A stretch of 64,000 nt of DNA from Bacillus sp. V3B (GTDB taxonomy: Bacteria > Bacillota > Bacilli > Bacillales > Cytobacillaceae), in the NCBI RefSeq assembly GCF_024494465.1, contig NZ_JAETXM010000011.1, forward strand, positions 62,001 to 126,000. The letters run 5' to 3'. Shown in pieces: positions 51,661-61,127 of the stretch; positions within the stretch are counted from its first letter, which is position 1, and each line of letters begins with the position of its first letter. The notes under the pieces are model-generated. The model saw nothing but the letters and a program-made list of their open reading frames with translations, did not search any database and was not told where the DNA came from. Position numbers and translations under genes: made by a program.

Positions 51661-51966
51661 ATGGTTAAATTGATTGCGTTTTATAAACACCCTGAGAACA
51701 AAGAGGCATTTGATGAACATTACTTTAATGTACATGTTCCTATTACAGAGAAAATTCCTGGTCTTCGTAAAATGAAAGTGACAAAAGGAACAGGTTCTCC
51801 TATGGGCGGCGAAGCCAAATATTACTTGATTTGTGAAATGTATTATGACAGTCCTGAGGCATTGAAGGCAGGTCTTCGCTCTGAAGAAGGAAAAGCTTCC
51901 AGTAAGGATGTAATGGGATTTGCAGGTAATCTAGTTAGTTTTATGATTGGTGAGGAAAATGAGTGA
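51661..51966 (+). CDS. EthD-domain protein in the paaE position
   Basis: 101 residues of the EthD/dimeric alpha-beta barrel family (MVKLIAFYKHPENKEAFDEHY, HVPITEKIPGLRKM). Such proteins accompany oxygenase systems, but their reaction is often unknown. It lies between paaD and the crotonase genes, where many other bacteria have paaE. It has no cysteines or FAD/NAD motifs, so it cannot be the missing reductase itself. SD GATGAGGATG. Its last codons overlap the next gene. Confidence 0.8.
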   Translation: MVKLIAFYKHPENKEAFDEHYFNVHVPITEKIPGLRKMKVTKGTGSPMGGEAKYYLICEMYYDSPEALKAGLRSEEGKASSKDVMGFAGNLVSFMIGEENE

Positions 51967-52738
51967 ACCATTTGAATTCATTGAGGTATATTCGAGAGAT
52001 GGAGTAGGCGTCATTATACTAAATCGCCCGAACCAATTAAATGCACTAAATCGGAAGCTAGTTAGTGAAATTGTTACCGCAATGGAGCGTTTTGATCAAA
52101 ATGATGAAGTCATTTCTATCTTAATTACTGGGAAGGGCCGAGCTTTTTCCGCAGGGGCAGATATCGATGAAATGTCTAATAATAACTCGATTCAACTAGA
52201 GTTATTAAATCAATTTGCAGATTGGGATCGTCTTGCCTTAATCAAGAAGCCAATAATCGGTGCTGTGAAAGGATTTGTTTTTGGTGGCGGATTTGAATTA
52301 GCCCTTTGTTGTGATATTTTAATTGCTGCAAGTGGGACACAATTCTCTTTTCCAGAAGTCAATCTTGGTGTCATGCCGGGAGCGGGTGGTACACAGCGTC
52401 TGACCAAACTTGTCGGGCGAGCGAAAGCCTTAGAGTGGATATGGACCGGTGATCGCATTCTGGTTGAAGAGGCTTTAGCTGTGGGAATCGTGAATCGAAT
52501 TGTTTCAGAAGAATTATTAACGGAAGAAGCGATGAAATTTGCGATAAAGCTAGCCAAGCAACCTCCTTTAGCCTTAAGGCTTATAAAGGATTCGGTTAAT
52601 AAAGCGGTTGATTACTCCTTATATGAAGGTATGCAATATGAACGTAAAAATTTTTATCTCTTGTTTTCTTCTCAGGATCAAAAAGAAGGAATGCAAGCGT
52701 TTATAGAAAAAAGAAAGCCACAATTCAAAGGGGAATAA
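51959..52738 (+). CDS. Enoyl-CoA hydratase/isomerase family protein (paa operon, 1)
   Basis: 259 residues from MSEPFEFIEVYSRDGVG. Crotonase fold with oxyanion-hole residues in GRAFSAGADIDEM (near 68) and FVFGGGFELAL (near 107); the catalytic Glu context LGVMPGAGGTQRL is intact, so a true hydratase (PaaF-like or oxepin-CoA hydrolase-like) is likely. The ATG overlapping the EthD stop and preceded by GTGAGGAAA is chosen over an upstream TTG. Confidence 0.85.
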   Translation: MSEPFEFIEVYSRDGVGVIILNRPNQLNALNRKLVSEIVTAMERFDQNDEVISILITGKGRAFSAGADIDEMSNNNSIQLELLNQFADWDRLALIKKPIIGAVKGFVFGGGFELALCCDILIAASGTQFSFPEVNLGVMPGAGGTQRLTKLVGRAKALEWIWTGDRILVEEALAVGIVNRIVSEELLTEEAMKFAIKLAKQPPLALRLIKDSVNKAVDYSLYEGMQYERKNFYLLFSSQDQKEGMQAFIEKRKPQFKGE

Positions 52739-52749
52739 GGAGGTGGCCT

Positions 52750-53526
52750 ATGATGTATGAAACCATTCAATACACCGTTCAAAATGGGGTAGCAACGTTA
52801 GAACTGTCCCGTCCTGATAAACTGAACGCATTTAATTCACAAATGATCTGCGAAATCATAACGGCCGTGAAAGAAGCGTCAAAAGATAAACAAGTACGCT
52901 GTCTCGTTTTTACTGGGGCAGGTCGTGGATTCTGTTCTGGACAGGATTTAGCAGATGTTGATGAAAATATGGATCATGGACAAGTATTAAGAGAACAGTA
53001 TGGTCCGATGATGAAACAATTAATGAGCTTTGAAAAGCCAATTGTGGCAGCTGTTAACGGTATTGCTGCAGGGGCAGGCTTTAGTCTTGCACTTGCGTGT
53101 GATTTTCGATTAGCCTCTGAAAAAGCCAATTTTTTAAATGCTTTTATCAACATTGGATTAATTCCTGACTCTGGAAATCTTTATTTCTTACAAAATTTAG
53201 TTGGTTATGCAAAAGCAGCCGAGCTTTCTATCTTAGGAGAAAAAATTTCTGCAGAAAAGGCCTTTCAATTAGGACTTGTAACAAAAGTGATATCAACTGA
53301 AACATGGGAATCAGAAGTGAATCAGTTTTCGGAATATTTAGCTAATTTACCAACAAAAGCAATCGGTTTAATTAAGCGTAATTTGAAATTAGCCAATAAT
53401 CTTTCCTTCGACTCTTATTTGGAAAAAGAAGCGGAAGGTCAACGGATTGCAGGCTTAACGAATGATCACCAAGAAGGTGTTCAAGCATTTGTTGAAAAAA
53501 GAAAACCTATATTCATAGGTAACTAA
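52750..53526 (+). CDS. paaG: PaaG-like ring-epoxide isomerase (crotonase family)
   Basis: 258 residues. GRGFCSGQDLADVDENM and GLIPDSGNLYFLQNLVGYAKA are characteristic of PaaG, where the hydratase Glu is replaced by other residues (PDSG). PaaG isomerises 1,2-epoxyphenylacetyl-CoA to oxepin-CoA and also shifts a double bond later in the route. SD AAGGAGGTGG precedes a double ATG. Confidence 0.88.
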   Translation: MMYETIQYTVQNGVATLELSRPDKLNAFNSQMICEIITAVKEASKDKQVRCLVFTGAGRGFCSGQDLADVDENMDHGQVLREQYGPMMKQLMSFEKPIVAAVNGIAAGAGFSLALACDFRLASEKANFLNAFINIGLIPDSGNLYFLQNLVGYAKAAELSILGEKISAEKAFQLGLVTKVISTETWESEVNQFSEYLANLPTKAIGLIKRNLKLANNLSFDSYLEKEAEGQRIAGLTNDHQEGVQAFVEKRKPIFIGN

Positions 53527-53542
53527 AAAGGAGTGTAGAAAT

Positions 53543-55060
53543 ATGTCAACAATTCAGCAAACTACAGAGGAAAAATCTACGATTAAACGTGATTTCTATC
53601 ATTTAATTATCAATGGAGAAAAGGTAGAAAGCAGCAATGGCGGAACCATTAAAACCTATAATCCAGCTACTGGTGAATTAATTGCAGAGGTGGCAAAAGC
53701 AACGAAGGAAGATGCAGAAAAAGCAGTTCAAGCAGCCCGTGAAGCATTTGATCATGGAAAGTGGAAAAAATACCCTATAAATAAACGTTCCCGGACATTA
53801 AATAAAATTGCTTCTATTATGCGTTCACGCTTCAATGAATTGGTAGAATTAGAGGTTTTAGATACTGGAAAATCAGTAGGTACAGCTCAAGGTCAAATTT
53901 CTCAAGCTATTGAGGATTTTGAATTTTATGCAGGGGCTATCGTTGGACATGGTGGTAGAGTAAATCCTATCCCAGGCCAATTTCATAACTATACAGAAAA
54001 AGAGCCGGTTGGAGTTTGTGCTCAAATTATTCCATGGAACTATCCTTTAATGATGGCGGCCTGGAAAATTGCACCAGCCATTGCCGTTGGATGTTCAGTT
54101 ATTGTTAAGCCAGCATCATTAACACCACTTACAGCGATTATTTTAGGCGAAATTTGTCTGGAAGCAGGTGTACCGGCAGGAGTTGTAAATATCATTCCTG
54201 GATCAGGTTCAGAGGTTGGAAACTATCTCGTTGAACATAAGCAGGTCGACAAAGTAGCTTTTACTGGGTCTACACCAATTGGAAAAGATATTATGGCAAG
54301 AGCTTCCCAGACGTTGAAACGTGTCACATTAGAGTTAGGTGGAAAATCTCCTAATCTAGTATTTGAAGACAGTGATATTGAAGCAGCCGTATACGGTTCA
54401 CTATTTGGAATTTTCTATAATACGGGCCAATCTTGTGAAGCACGTTCTCGTCTATACGTACATGAGGATATTTATGATGAATTTGTAGCTAAATTTGTAG
54501 AAAAGACGAATAAATTGAAACTCGGAAATCCTTTTGACAAAGAAACAAATATCGGAGCGATTATTGATCAAAATCAATTGGATGTCATTGATGGATATGT
54601 TCAATCAGCTATCAAAGAAGGCGCCGATATTTTAGCTGGAGGAAAAGCGGCTGTTGTAGAAGGGTATGAAAATGGTTACTGGTACGAACCAACCGTTATT
54701 GCGAATGTGAATCATGATATGACAGTGGTAAAAGAAGAGATTTTTGGTCCGGTTGTTGTGATTATGAAGTTTAAAGATGAAAAAGAGGCAATTAAACTAG
54801 CAAATGATACAGAATTTGGATTAGGATCCGCGATTTGGTCGAAGGATGGAGCTAGAGCGACTCGTGTTGCGAATCAAATTCAAGCAGGTATTGTAATGGT
54901 AAATTGTCCGTTCTCAGCATTCCCCGGCACTCCGTTTGGAGGGTATAAGCAATCCGGCTTCGGGCGAGAGCTTTGTATTGAAACCCTTGATTTATATACG
55001 GAAACGAAAAGTATTGTTTCCTATTACGGAAGCCGTCCATTAAATCCACTTGGTGTGTAA
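53543..55060 (+). CDS. NAD(P)-dependent aldehyde dehydrogenase
   Basis: 505 residues, full-length ALDH. Glu in LELGGKSPNL (near 268), catalytic Cys in YNTGQSCEARSR (near 302) and FGGYKQSGFGRE are visible. In the paa context it is the best candidate to oxidise the 3-oxo-5,6-dehydrosuberyl-CoA semialdehyde, a step done by the ALDH half of PaaZ elsewhere. No MaoC-type hydratase domain is fused. The Cys-Glu-Ala-Arg after the nucleophile departs from the common Cys-Thr-Ala. SD AAAAGGAGTG. Confidence 0.85.
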   Translation: MSTIQQTTEEKSTIKRDFYHLIINGEKVESSNGGTIKTYNPATGELIAEVAKATKEDAEKAVQAAREAFDHGKWKKYPINKRSRTLNKIASIMRSRFNELVELEVLDTGKSVGTAQGQISQAIEDFEFYAGAIVGHGGRVNPIPGQFHNYTEKEPVGVCAQIIPWNYPLMMAAWKIAPAIAVGCSVIVKPASLTPLTAIILGEICLEAGVPAGVVNIIPGSGSEVGNYLVEHKQVDKVAFTGSTPIGKDIMARASQTLKRVTLELGGKSPNLVFEDSDIEAAVYGSLFGIFYNTGQSCEARSRLYVHEDIYDEFVAKFVEKTNKLKLGNPFDKETNIGAIIDQNQLDVIDGYVQSAIKEGADILAGGKAAVVEGYENGYWYEPTVIANVNHDMTVVKEEIFGPVVVIMKFKDEKEAIKLANDTEFGLGSAIWSKDGARATRVANQIQAGIVMVNCPFSAFPGTPFGGYKQSGFGRELCIETLDLYTETKSIVSYYGSRPLNPLGV

Positions 55061-55146
55061 TAAATCAACGTATGAGTGCGAATTCACTCTAGAATGAGCT
55101 GAATTCGTACTCCTATACATAATAATTGATAAAGGGGAGAGGAGAA

Positions 55147-56022
55147 ATGATTAAAAACATAGTTGTGGTAGGGTCAGGTGTCATGGGAAGAGGAATTGCT
55201 TATGTTAGTGCATTGGGCGGTTTTGCTGTTACGCTTAATGACTCAAATGATGCTGCCTTACAAAATGCAAAAAATGAACTGAATCAAATATTTGAAAAAG
55301 GATTATCACGTGGCAAAATCTCAGTAGACAAGGTTGAAGAAGCGAAGAGTAACCTCCAATATTCATGTGATTTAGCAGATGCTGTAAGTCATGCAGATCT
55401 TGTGATTGAAGCAGTGCCAGAGAAAGCAGAAATTAAAAGGTCTGTGTTTGAAACACTTGAAGAAAATGCTCCGGAAAACTGTCTTTTTGCCACCAATACA
55501 TCCACAATGAGCCCCACGGAAATTGGTTCTTACGGAAAGCGCCCAGAAAAAACCATTGCGATGCATTTTTTCAATCCGGTACATAAAATGCCGCTTGTAG
55601 AGATCGTTCGTGGATTAGAAACAAGTGATGAGACGGCACAGCAAATAAGAGCAGTAGCCGAACAAATGGGGAAAGAAACCGTTGTTATTAATGAATTCCC
55701 AGGGTTTGTGACAAGTCGAATTAGTGCTCTTGTAGGGAATGAAGCTTTCTATATGTTGCAAGAAGGCCTTGGTACTCCTGAAGAAATTGATAAAGCCATT
55801 AAACTAGGATTGAACTATCCGATGGGTCCATTTGAACTTGTTGATCTAGTCGGCTTAGATGCTAGGTTAAATAATTTAAAATATTTACACGAAAAGTTAG
55901 GTGAAAAATATCGTCCTGCTCCATTATTAGAGCAATACGTAAAAGCGGGTCGTTTAGGAAGAAAGTCAGGTAAAGGGGTTTATGATTACACGATAAAGGA
56001 TAAAGAGGTGGTAGCGAAATGA
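55147..56022 (+). CDS. paaH: 3-hydroxyacyl-CoA dehydrogenase (PaaH-like)
   Basis: 291 residues from MIKNIVVVGSGVMGRGIAY, an N-terminal NAD Rossmann domain followed by the C-terminal dimerisation domain. Catalytic His lies in AMHFFNPVHKMPLVEIV near residue 140, with the Glu-containing GLNYPMGPFELVDLVGLD later. It oxidises 3-hydroxyadipyl-CoA to 3-oxoadipyl-CoA. The ATG after GGGGAGAGGAGAA is chosen over a TTG upstream. ATGA overlap with the thiolase. Confidence 0.88.
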   Translation: MIKNIVVVGSGVMGRGIAYVSALGGFAVTLNDSNDAALQNAKNELNQIFEKGLSRGKISVDKVEEAKSNLQYSCDLADAVSHADLVIEAVPEKAEIKRSVFETLEENAPENCLFATNTSTMSPTEIGSYGKRPEKTIAMHFFNPVHKMPLVEIVRGLETSDETAQQIRAVAEQMGKETVVINEFPGFVTSRISALVGNEAFYMLQEGLGTPEEIDKAIKLGLNYPMGPFELVDLVGLDARLNNLKYLHEKLGEKYRPAPLLEQYVKAGRLGRKSGKGVYDYTIKDKEVVAK

Positions 56023-57221
56023 AGGAAGTTGTGATTGTCGATGCTGTAAGAACACCAATTGGAAGATATAAAGGAGCTTTAAAAACGGTTCGTCCTGATG
56101 ATTTAGGAGCCATTGTTATCAAAGCACTAGTCGATCGCAACCCACAACTTCCTGCAGATCAAATTGAGGAAGTTGTGTTCGGAAATGCGAACCAAGCTGG
56201 AGAAGACAATCGAAATGTGGCAAGAATGTCTGCCTTGCTTGCCGGTCTTCCTATTCAGGTAGGTGGAACAACAATTAACCGTTTATGTGGATCAGGGCTT
56301 GATGCTGTTATGTATGCAGCAAGAGCTATTGCAGTTGGTGAAGGTGATATATATATTGCAGGCGGTACGGAAAGTATGACGCGCGCACCTTTGGTAATGG
56401 CTAAACCTGCAAGTGAGTTTCCTAGAGGCAACATGGAGTTACAAGATACAACGATTGGATGGCGTTTTACGAATAAGAAATTAAAAGAAATGTACGGTGC
56501 AGATAGTATGCCTCAAACGGCTGAAAATGTTGCTCAGCGTTTCCATGTATCACGTAGCGATCAAGATCAGTTTGCTTTCAATAGTCAGCAGAAGGCGAAA
56601 AGAGCCATGGAAGAAAATCGCTTTGCAGAAGAAATTGTCCCTGTCGTATTTAAAGACAGAAAAGGGAATGAGGTTGTTGTCGATACGGATGAGCATCCAC
56701 GTCCCGAAACAACATTAGAAACGCTAGGGAAACTAAAGTCTATTTTTCCAGAAGGAACAGTTACTGCTGGAAATGCTTCAGGTGTCAATGATGGCGCAGC
56801 GGCTTTATTGGTTATGAGTGCGGATAAAGCAAAAGAATTGGGACTAAAACCTTTAGTCAAATATGTAGTAGGCGCTACAGCTGGATTAGAACCTGAAATA
56901 ATGGGTCTTGGTCCAATATTCGCTTCAAGAAAAGCACTGCAACGAGCCAATTTAACTGCAGATGACCTTGGATTGGTTGAGTTAAATGAAGCATTTGCTT
57001 CTCAATCATTAGAATGCATTCGTCAGCTAGAATTAGATAAAGAAAAGGTAAATGTCAATGGGGGAGCCATTGCCTTTGGTCATCCTCTTGGTGCTAGTGG
57101 GGCACGTATTCTAACAACGTTAATTTATGAAATGAAAAAAAGAGATGTTCAATACGGTCTTGCTACGATGTGTATAGGAGTTGGTCAGGGGATTTCTGCC
57201 ATCGTAGAAAATAGTAAGTAA
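56019..57221 (+). CDS. paaJ: 3-oxoadipyl-CoA thiolase (PaaJ-like)
   Basis: 400 residues. Nucleophile Cys in INRLCGSGLDAV (near 90), GGTESMTRAPLVM, and the catalytic HPLGASGAR and CIGVGQGIS at the C-terminus. It cleaves 3-oxoadipyl-CoA to succinyl-CoA and acetyl-CoA, and also acts on the dehydrosuberyl intermediate in known systems. It is translationally coupled to paaH. A weak hairpin CCCTTA/TAAGGG follows the gene. Confidence 0.9.
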   Translation: MKEVVIVDAVRTPIGRYKGALKTVRPDDLGAIVIKALVDRNPQLPADQIEEVVFGNANQAGEDNRNVARMSALLAGLPIQVGGTTINRLCGSGLDAVMYAARAIAVGEGDIYIAGGTESMTRAPLVMAKPASEFPRGNMELQDTTIGWRFTNKKLKEMYGADSMPQTAENVAQRFHVSRSDQDQFAFNSQQKAKRAMEENRFAEEIVPVVFKDRKGNEVVVDTDEHPRPETTLETLGKLKSIFPEGTVTAGNASGVNDGAAALLVMSADKAKELGLKPLVKYVVGATAGLEPEIMGLGPIFASRKALQRANLTADDLGLVELNEAFASQSLECIRQLELDKEKVNVNGGAIAFGHPLGASGARILTTLIYEMKKRDVQYGLATMCIGVGQGISAIVENSK

Positions 57222-57396
57222 TAGAAAAAACTCCCTTATTTGGCTTTATACCGAGTAAGGGCTCTTTAGTAGGAAAATAAAAGTATTTTGAAGTGATAGG
57301 TGTTTTCTTGAGGAATTCTTTCTATTACTTCGTCTAATCCAGCATATCTAAGGAAGTCTATTTATTTTTTATCTAAAATTTCGAGGAGTGAAGAAA

Positions 57397-58173
57397 ATGT
57401 CAAAAGTTTTATATAGAGTAGAAGAAAATATCGCATATGTAGTAATAAATCGCCCTGATGTGTTGAATTGTTTTGATTATGAAACACTGCAACAGTTAAG
57501 CGAAGTAGTAAACTTAATTGAAATGGATCCTGAAGTAAGAGTAGCCATTTTTACCGGTGCAGGAGAGAAGGCTTTTAGTGCAGGAGCAGATCTAAAAGAA
57601 CGTAAAACCTTATCGGAAAAAGAAGTGAGAAGAAACGTGAAGGCAATACGAGATGTTTTTAATAGTATAGCAATGCTTCCACAACCTACCGTTGCAGCTA
57701 TCAATGGATATGCTTTGGGAGGCGGGTTCGAACTAGTACTTGCATGTGATTTTGCAATTGCTGCAGAGGATGTAAAGCTAGGGCTTACAGAAACGAGTTG
57801 GGGTATTATTCCAGGGGCAGGAGGTACACAACGACTCCCTCGATTAATTGGTGAGGCAAAAGCAAAAGAATTAATTTTTACAGCGAGAAAAATATCGGCT
57901 TCCCTTGCTTTGGAATGGGGAATATTGACAAAGGCAGTAAAGAAAGAAGAGTTGATGAAGGAGTGTACAGCATTTGCGAATGAAATGCTTAAGAATGGTC
58001 CGATTGCATTAAGACAGGCCAAATTTGCGATTAACCAAGGAATGAATGCAGATTTGCAGACGGGTTTAGCTATTGAGTCAAAAGCTTATGAAATAACGAT
58101 TCCAACCGAAGATCGCATAGAAGCGTTAAAAGCTTTCAGTGAAAAGAGGGCCCCGGTTTTTAACGGAAGGTAA
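57397..58173 (+). CDS. Enoyl-CoA hydratase (paa cluster, 2; PaaF-like)
   Basis: 258 residues from MSKVLYRVEENIAYVV. EKAFSAGADLKERK, YALGGGFELVLACDF and WGIIPGAGGTQRLPRLIG give both catalytic Glu contexts of true hydratases, so PaaF (2,3-dehydroadipyl-CoA hydratase) is a fair assignment. SD GAGGAG lies 8 bases before this ATG; an in-frame GTG overlaps the SD. It is set 175 bases apart from paaJ. Confidence 0.85.
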   Translation: MSKVLYRVEENIAYVVINRPDVLNCFDYETLQQLSEVVNLIEMDPEVRVAIFTGAGEKAFSAGADLKERKTLSEKEVRRNVKAIRDVFNSIAMLPQPTVAAINGYALGGGFELVLACDFAIAAEDVKLGLTETSWGIIPGAGGTQRLPRLIGEAKAKELIFTARKISASLALEWGILTKAVKKEELMKECTAFANEMLKNGPIALRQAKFAINQGMNADLQTGLAIESKAYEITIPTEDRIEALKAFSEKRAPVFNGR

Positions 58174-58320
58174 TGGTTGCGATTACTATGAATAATTAGA
58201 TATGATAGAGGAAACTTCCAATAATATAGGTTTATTGTCTACTATATATTAATAAAGGGGGTAAAATAAATTCTTTGCTCTTCTTTAAGAAGGTGCAAGT
58301 AGAAAGAGAGAGAAGAATAA

Positions 58321-59166
58321 ATGAGTAACACACAATCTATGATTTTAACCATCTTCGGTGATTATATTCGTCCAAATGGAAATAAAATTTGGGTCGGGAG
58401 TTTAATTCGGCTACTAAAAGAGTTTGGTCATAATGAACAAGCTGTTCGAGTGTCCGTTTCCCGTATGATGAAGAACGGATTGCTACAGTCCGAGAAAAAA
58501 GGGAACAAAAGTTATTATTCATTAACGCCACGTGGAGTCAGCCGGGTGGATGAAGCAGCAAGGCGCATTTATAAATTAACTTCACATGAATGGGATAAAA
58601 AGTGGAGAGTCATTATGTACAACATTCCAGAGGAAAAAAGACAACTCCGTGATGAGTTAAGAAAGGAACTAATGTGGATCGGTTTTGGAAGTTTATCTAA
58701 CGGATGCTGGGTATCGCCAAATAACTTTAAGAAAGAAATCAATCTATTAATTAGTAAATATAAAATTGAAGAATATGTTCACCTCTTTCTCTCTGAATAT
58801 GTAGGGCCTCAATCGAATTTAGCATTAGTAGAGAAATGTTGGCCTTTACATGAAATCGAGGAAAAGTATGAGCAATTTATTGATACTTATAGTAAAGAAT
58901 TTATTATTCGCCAAAGTATTATTCAAAGTGGTCGAGTAACAGATGATGAATGTTTTGTAGAAAGAGCCAACCTAGTTCATGAATATAGGAAATTTTTATT
59001 TGTAGATCCGGGGTTACCAAAGGAATTATTGCCTGAGCGCTGGAATGGCAATCATGCAGCATTATTATTTAATCAATATTATCAAATGCTTGCTGGCCCT
59101 GCCAATCGCTTCTTTGAAGAGGTACTTCAGGGGGATAATGAATTAAGTATAAAAGACAAATCATAA
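58321..59166 (+). CDS. paaX: PaaX-family transcriptional repressor
   Basis: 281 residues. The N-terminal winged helix (SMILTIFGDYIRPNG, NEQAVRVSVSRMMKNGLLQ) and central PaaX domain (WRVIMYNIPEEKRQLRDELR, GFGSLSNGCWVSPNN) match E. coli PaaX. That repressor leaves DNA when it binds phenylacetyl-CoA. At the end of the cluster it most likely acts on the paaA and possibly paaK operators. SD GAGAGAAG. Confidence 0.92.
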   Translation: MSNTQSMILTIFGDYIRPNGNKIWVGSLIRLLKEFGHNEQAVRVSVSRMMKNGLLQSEKKGNKSYYSLTPRGVSRVDEAARRIYKLTSHEWDKKWRVIMYNIPEEKRQLRDELRKELMWIGFGSLSNGCWVSPNNFKKEINLLISKYKIEEYVHLFLSEYVGPQSNLALVEKCWPLHEIEEKYEQFIDTYSKEFIIRQSIIQSGRVTDDECFVERANLVHEYRKFLFVDPGLPKELLPERWNGNHAALLFNQYYQMLAGPANRFFEEVLQGDNELSIKDKS

Positions 59167-59202
59167 CATTTTTCAGTACGATCATTTAATAAGAACATAA
59201 AT

Positions 59203-59232
59203 AAAATCCCTGGAAACTAGTCCCGGGATTTA
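59203..59232. terminator. Convergent terminator between paaX and the hexapeptide gene
   Basis: AAATCCCTGG and CCCGGGATTT form a stem shared by the two converging genes. T/A-rich flanks on both sides. Confidence 0.7.
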
Positions 59233-59741
59233 TTGAGAATTTCATTATATTTGTACCCCTTATCAACATAGGTTTCAATGGACAATTGAATAAGATTTAA
59301 ATCCTTTTCAGTTAACTCACGAACAACTTTTCCAGGGGAACCTACTACGAGTGATCGGGGAGGGATTATTTTTCCAGGTGGAATAAGTGTATTTGCACCA
59401 ACTATACATTCTTCACCGATTTCTGCACCATCTAAGATTGTAGAGCCCATTCCAATGATTGATCTTTTTTTCACTTTACATCCATGAAGATTAACATGAT
59501 GGCCGACTGTTACCTCGTCTTCGACAATGACGGGAAAACCTTCGGATAAATGGATCGTTGCATTATCTTGAATACTGCATCTTTCTCCTATTACTACAGC
59601 ATCTTCATCAGCGCGTATGACGGCATTGAACCAAATCGTACTCTCTTTACCAACTTTGACATCGCCTATTAAATAGGCACCAGGAGCAATGAAAACAGTT
59701 TCGTGAATACCTGGTTTTTTTTCATTAAAAGGAATAAGCAA
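59217..59741 (-). CDS. Gamma-carbonic anhydrase-like/PaaY-type hexapeptide protein
   Basis: 174 residues of left-handed beta-helix repeats (IGDVKVGKESTIWFNAVIRA, VIGERCSIQDNATIH). Three metal-site histidines fit IHLSEG, VGHHVN and LHGC. PaaY homologues in paa clusters act as thioesterases/CoA-ester hydrolases, and close relatives (YtoA) are called carbonic anhydrase-like. A TTG start follows a good GGAGG; there is no ATG near it. It converges on paaX and is divergent from the next gene. Confidence 0.8.
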   Translation of the reverse strand: MLIPFNEKKPGIHETVFIAPGAYLIGDVKVGKESTIWFNAVIRADEDAVVIGERCSIQDNATIHLSEGFPVIVEDEVTVGHHVNLHGCKVKKRSIIGMGSTILDGAEIGEECIVGANTLIPPGKIIPPRSLVVGSPGKVVRELTEKDLNLIQLSIETYVDKGYKYNEILNKSRD

Positions 59742-59817
59742 CGAAAAAACCTCCGAATTATTATTTCAATTTTCGGTATATTATACCATACTATTATGAA
59801 TAAGGTGGGAAAGAATA

Positions 59818-60783
59818 ATGAAATCCATTTGTGAACTATTATCGATCAAGTATCCCATTATTCAAGGTGGGATGGGAAATATCAGCAATGCAGTGCTAAC
59901 GGCTGCTGTTTCAGAAGCTGGTGGACTTGGAACGATTGGGTGCGGAACAATGAGACTTGAAGAAATCGAAACCATTATTTTGGAAACGCAAAGAAGAACC
60001 TATCATCCATTTGCTCTAAATATTGCGCTATCTGTTAATCCATATGTATCAGATTTAGTCCAATTAGCGATTAAACATAAAATACCTGTTGTATCTTTAT
60101 CTGCAGGAAACCCTGCCCCTATTATACCGGTGTTACATCAACATGGTATTAAAGTCGTTGCAGTTGTTGCTTCTGTCAAACATGCGCAAAAAGCTGAAGC
60201 AGCAGGGGCAGATCTATTGGTAGCGGAAGGATATGAAGCAGCTGGAATTAATTCTAATCTTGAATTAACAACCTTTACATTGATTCCGCAAATTACAAAA
60301 TCTGTTTCCATTCCAGTTGCCGCAGCTGGGGGAATTGGTGATGGAAAAGGTTTGGCTGCGGCATTCATGCTCGGAGCAAGTGGTGTACAAATGGGGACTC
60401 GTTTAATCGCTACAAAAGAAGCACCATTTCATGATTTGTATAAAGCGAACTTACTGCAGGCAAGCGGTACAGACACGAGGATTGTTGGGCGTTCTGTTGG
60501 ACGTGTTAGAAGAATATTAAATACATCATATGCACAAAAGTTACTTCAAGCTGAAAATGATGGAATGAGTTTTGACGAATTTAATGAATTGACTTCAGAA
60601 GATCAACATATAAAAGGTGCATTATTAGGAGACATGGAAAATGGTTTCATTAATAGCGGTCAGATTGCTGGGCTCATCACATCCATTCCAAGTGTTAAAG
60701 AACTATTTGAAAGTATGATAGATGAAGCCAAAACACAAATTAATGGTTCTGCACAAATAATTGCAGCAGTTACTAGCAAATAG
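59818..60783 (+). CDS. Nitronate monooxygenase/FabK-like flavoprotein
   Basis: 321 residues, FMN TIM-barrel of the 2-nitropropane dioxygenase family. YPIIQGGMGNISNAVLTAAVS at the start, AEGYEAAG near residue 140, VAAAGGIGDGKGLAAAFMLGA near 168 and GVQMGTRLIATKEAP are typical. Substrate unknown: alkyl nitronates, or enoyl reduction in FabK-like members. SD AAGGTGGGAAAG. It follows the paa cluster and may be unrelated to it. Confidence 0.85.
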   Translation: MKSICELLSIKYPIIQGGMGNISNAVLTAAVSEAGGLGTIGCGTMRLEEIETIILETQRRTYHPFALNIALSVNPYVSDLVQLAIKHKIPVVSLSAGNPAPIIPVLHQHGIKVVAVVASVKHAQKAEAAGADLLVAEGYEAAGINSNLELTTFTLIPQITKSVSIPVAAAGGIGDGKGLAAAFMLGASGVQMGTRLIATKEAPFHDLYKANLLQASGTDTRIVGRSVGRVRRILNTSYAQKLLQAENDGMSFDEFNELTSEDQHIKGALLGDMENGFINSGQIAGLITSIPSVKELFESMIDEAKTQINGSAQIIAAVTSK

Positions 60784-61127
60784 CAAAAAGTTTTTATTTA
60801 TTTAGAAGGATAGAAAGGTGGAGGTGTAGAATGGTAATGAATTTGACTGAAAAGGAAATAAATCAGAGGTATCAAGAAGATATTTTTAGACATTTTGAAC
60901 AAGAACCATCAATTTTATGATAATGTTCCAAATCAGTCAGAAGATAAAATGATCACACGTATGTTTTGGTCGAGTAAAGATAATATAAAGAATGGCCATT
61001 TCTTATAAGGTATTTCCATATTTCACTTAGATACGTAGTTTCGTTACTTAATTGAATTAGAATACGAAGGGAATATATGCTATATTTTAGTTTATACATA
61101 GTAATCTAAGAATAGAGGTGTATAAAA
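60784..61127 (+). other. Spacer with a truncated gene start
   Basis: SD AAAGGTGGAGG and ATG at 60831 begin MVMNLTEKEINQRYQEDIF RHFEQEP, which stops after 29 codons at 60920. The following 100 bases contain coding-like but frameshifted sequence. Probably the 5' remnant of a lost gene. The HU promoter must lie in the last 100 bases. Confidence 0.45.

Noticed and set aside
51661..51966. EthD-domain protein as a direct replacement for PaaE
   Set aside because: It has no cofactor-binding motifs or cysteines, so it cannot carry electrons by itself.
57477..58022. 181-codon minus-strand frame
   Set aside because: Fully inside a crotonase gene with intact catalytic motifs on the plus strand.
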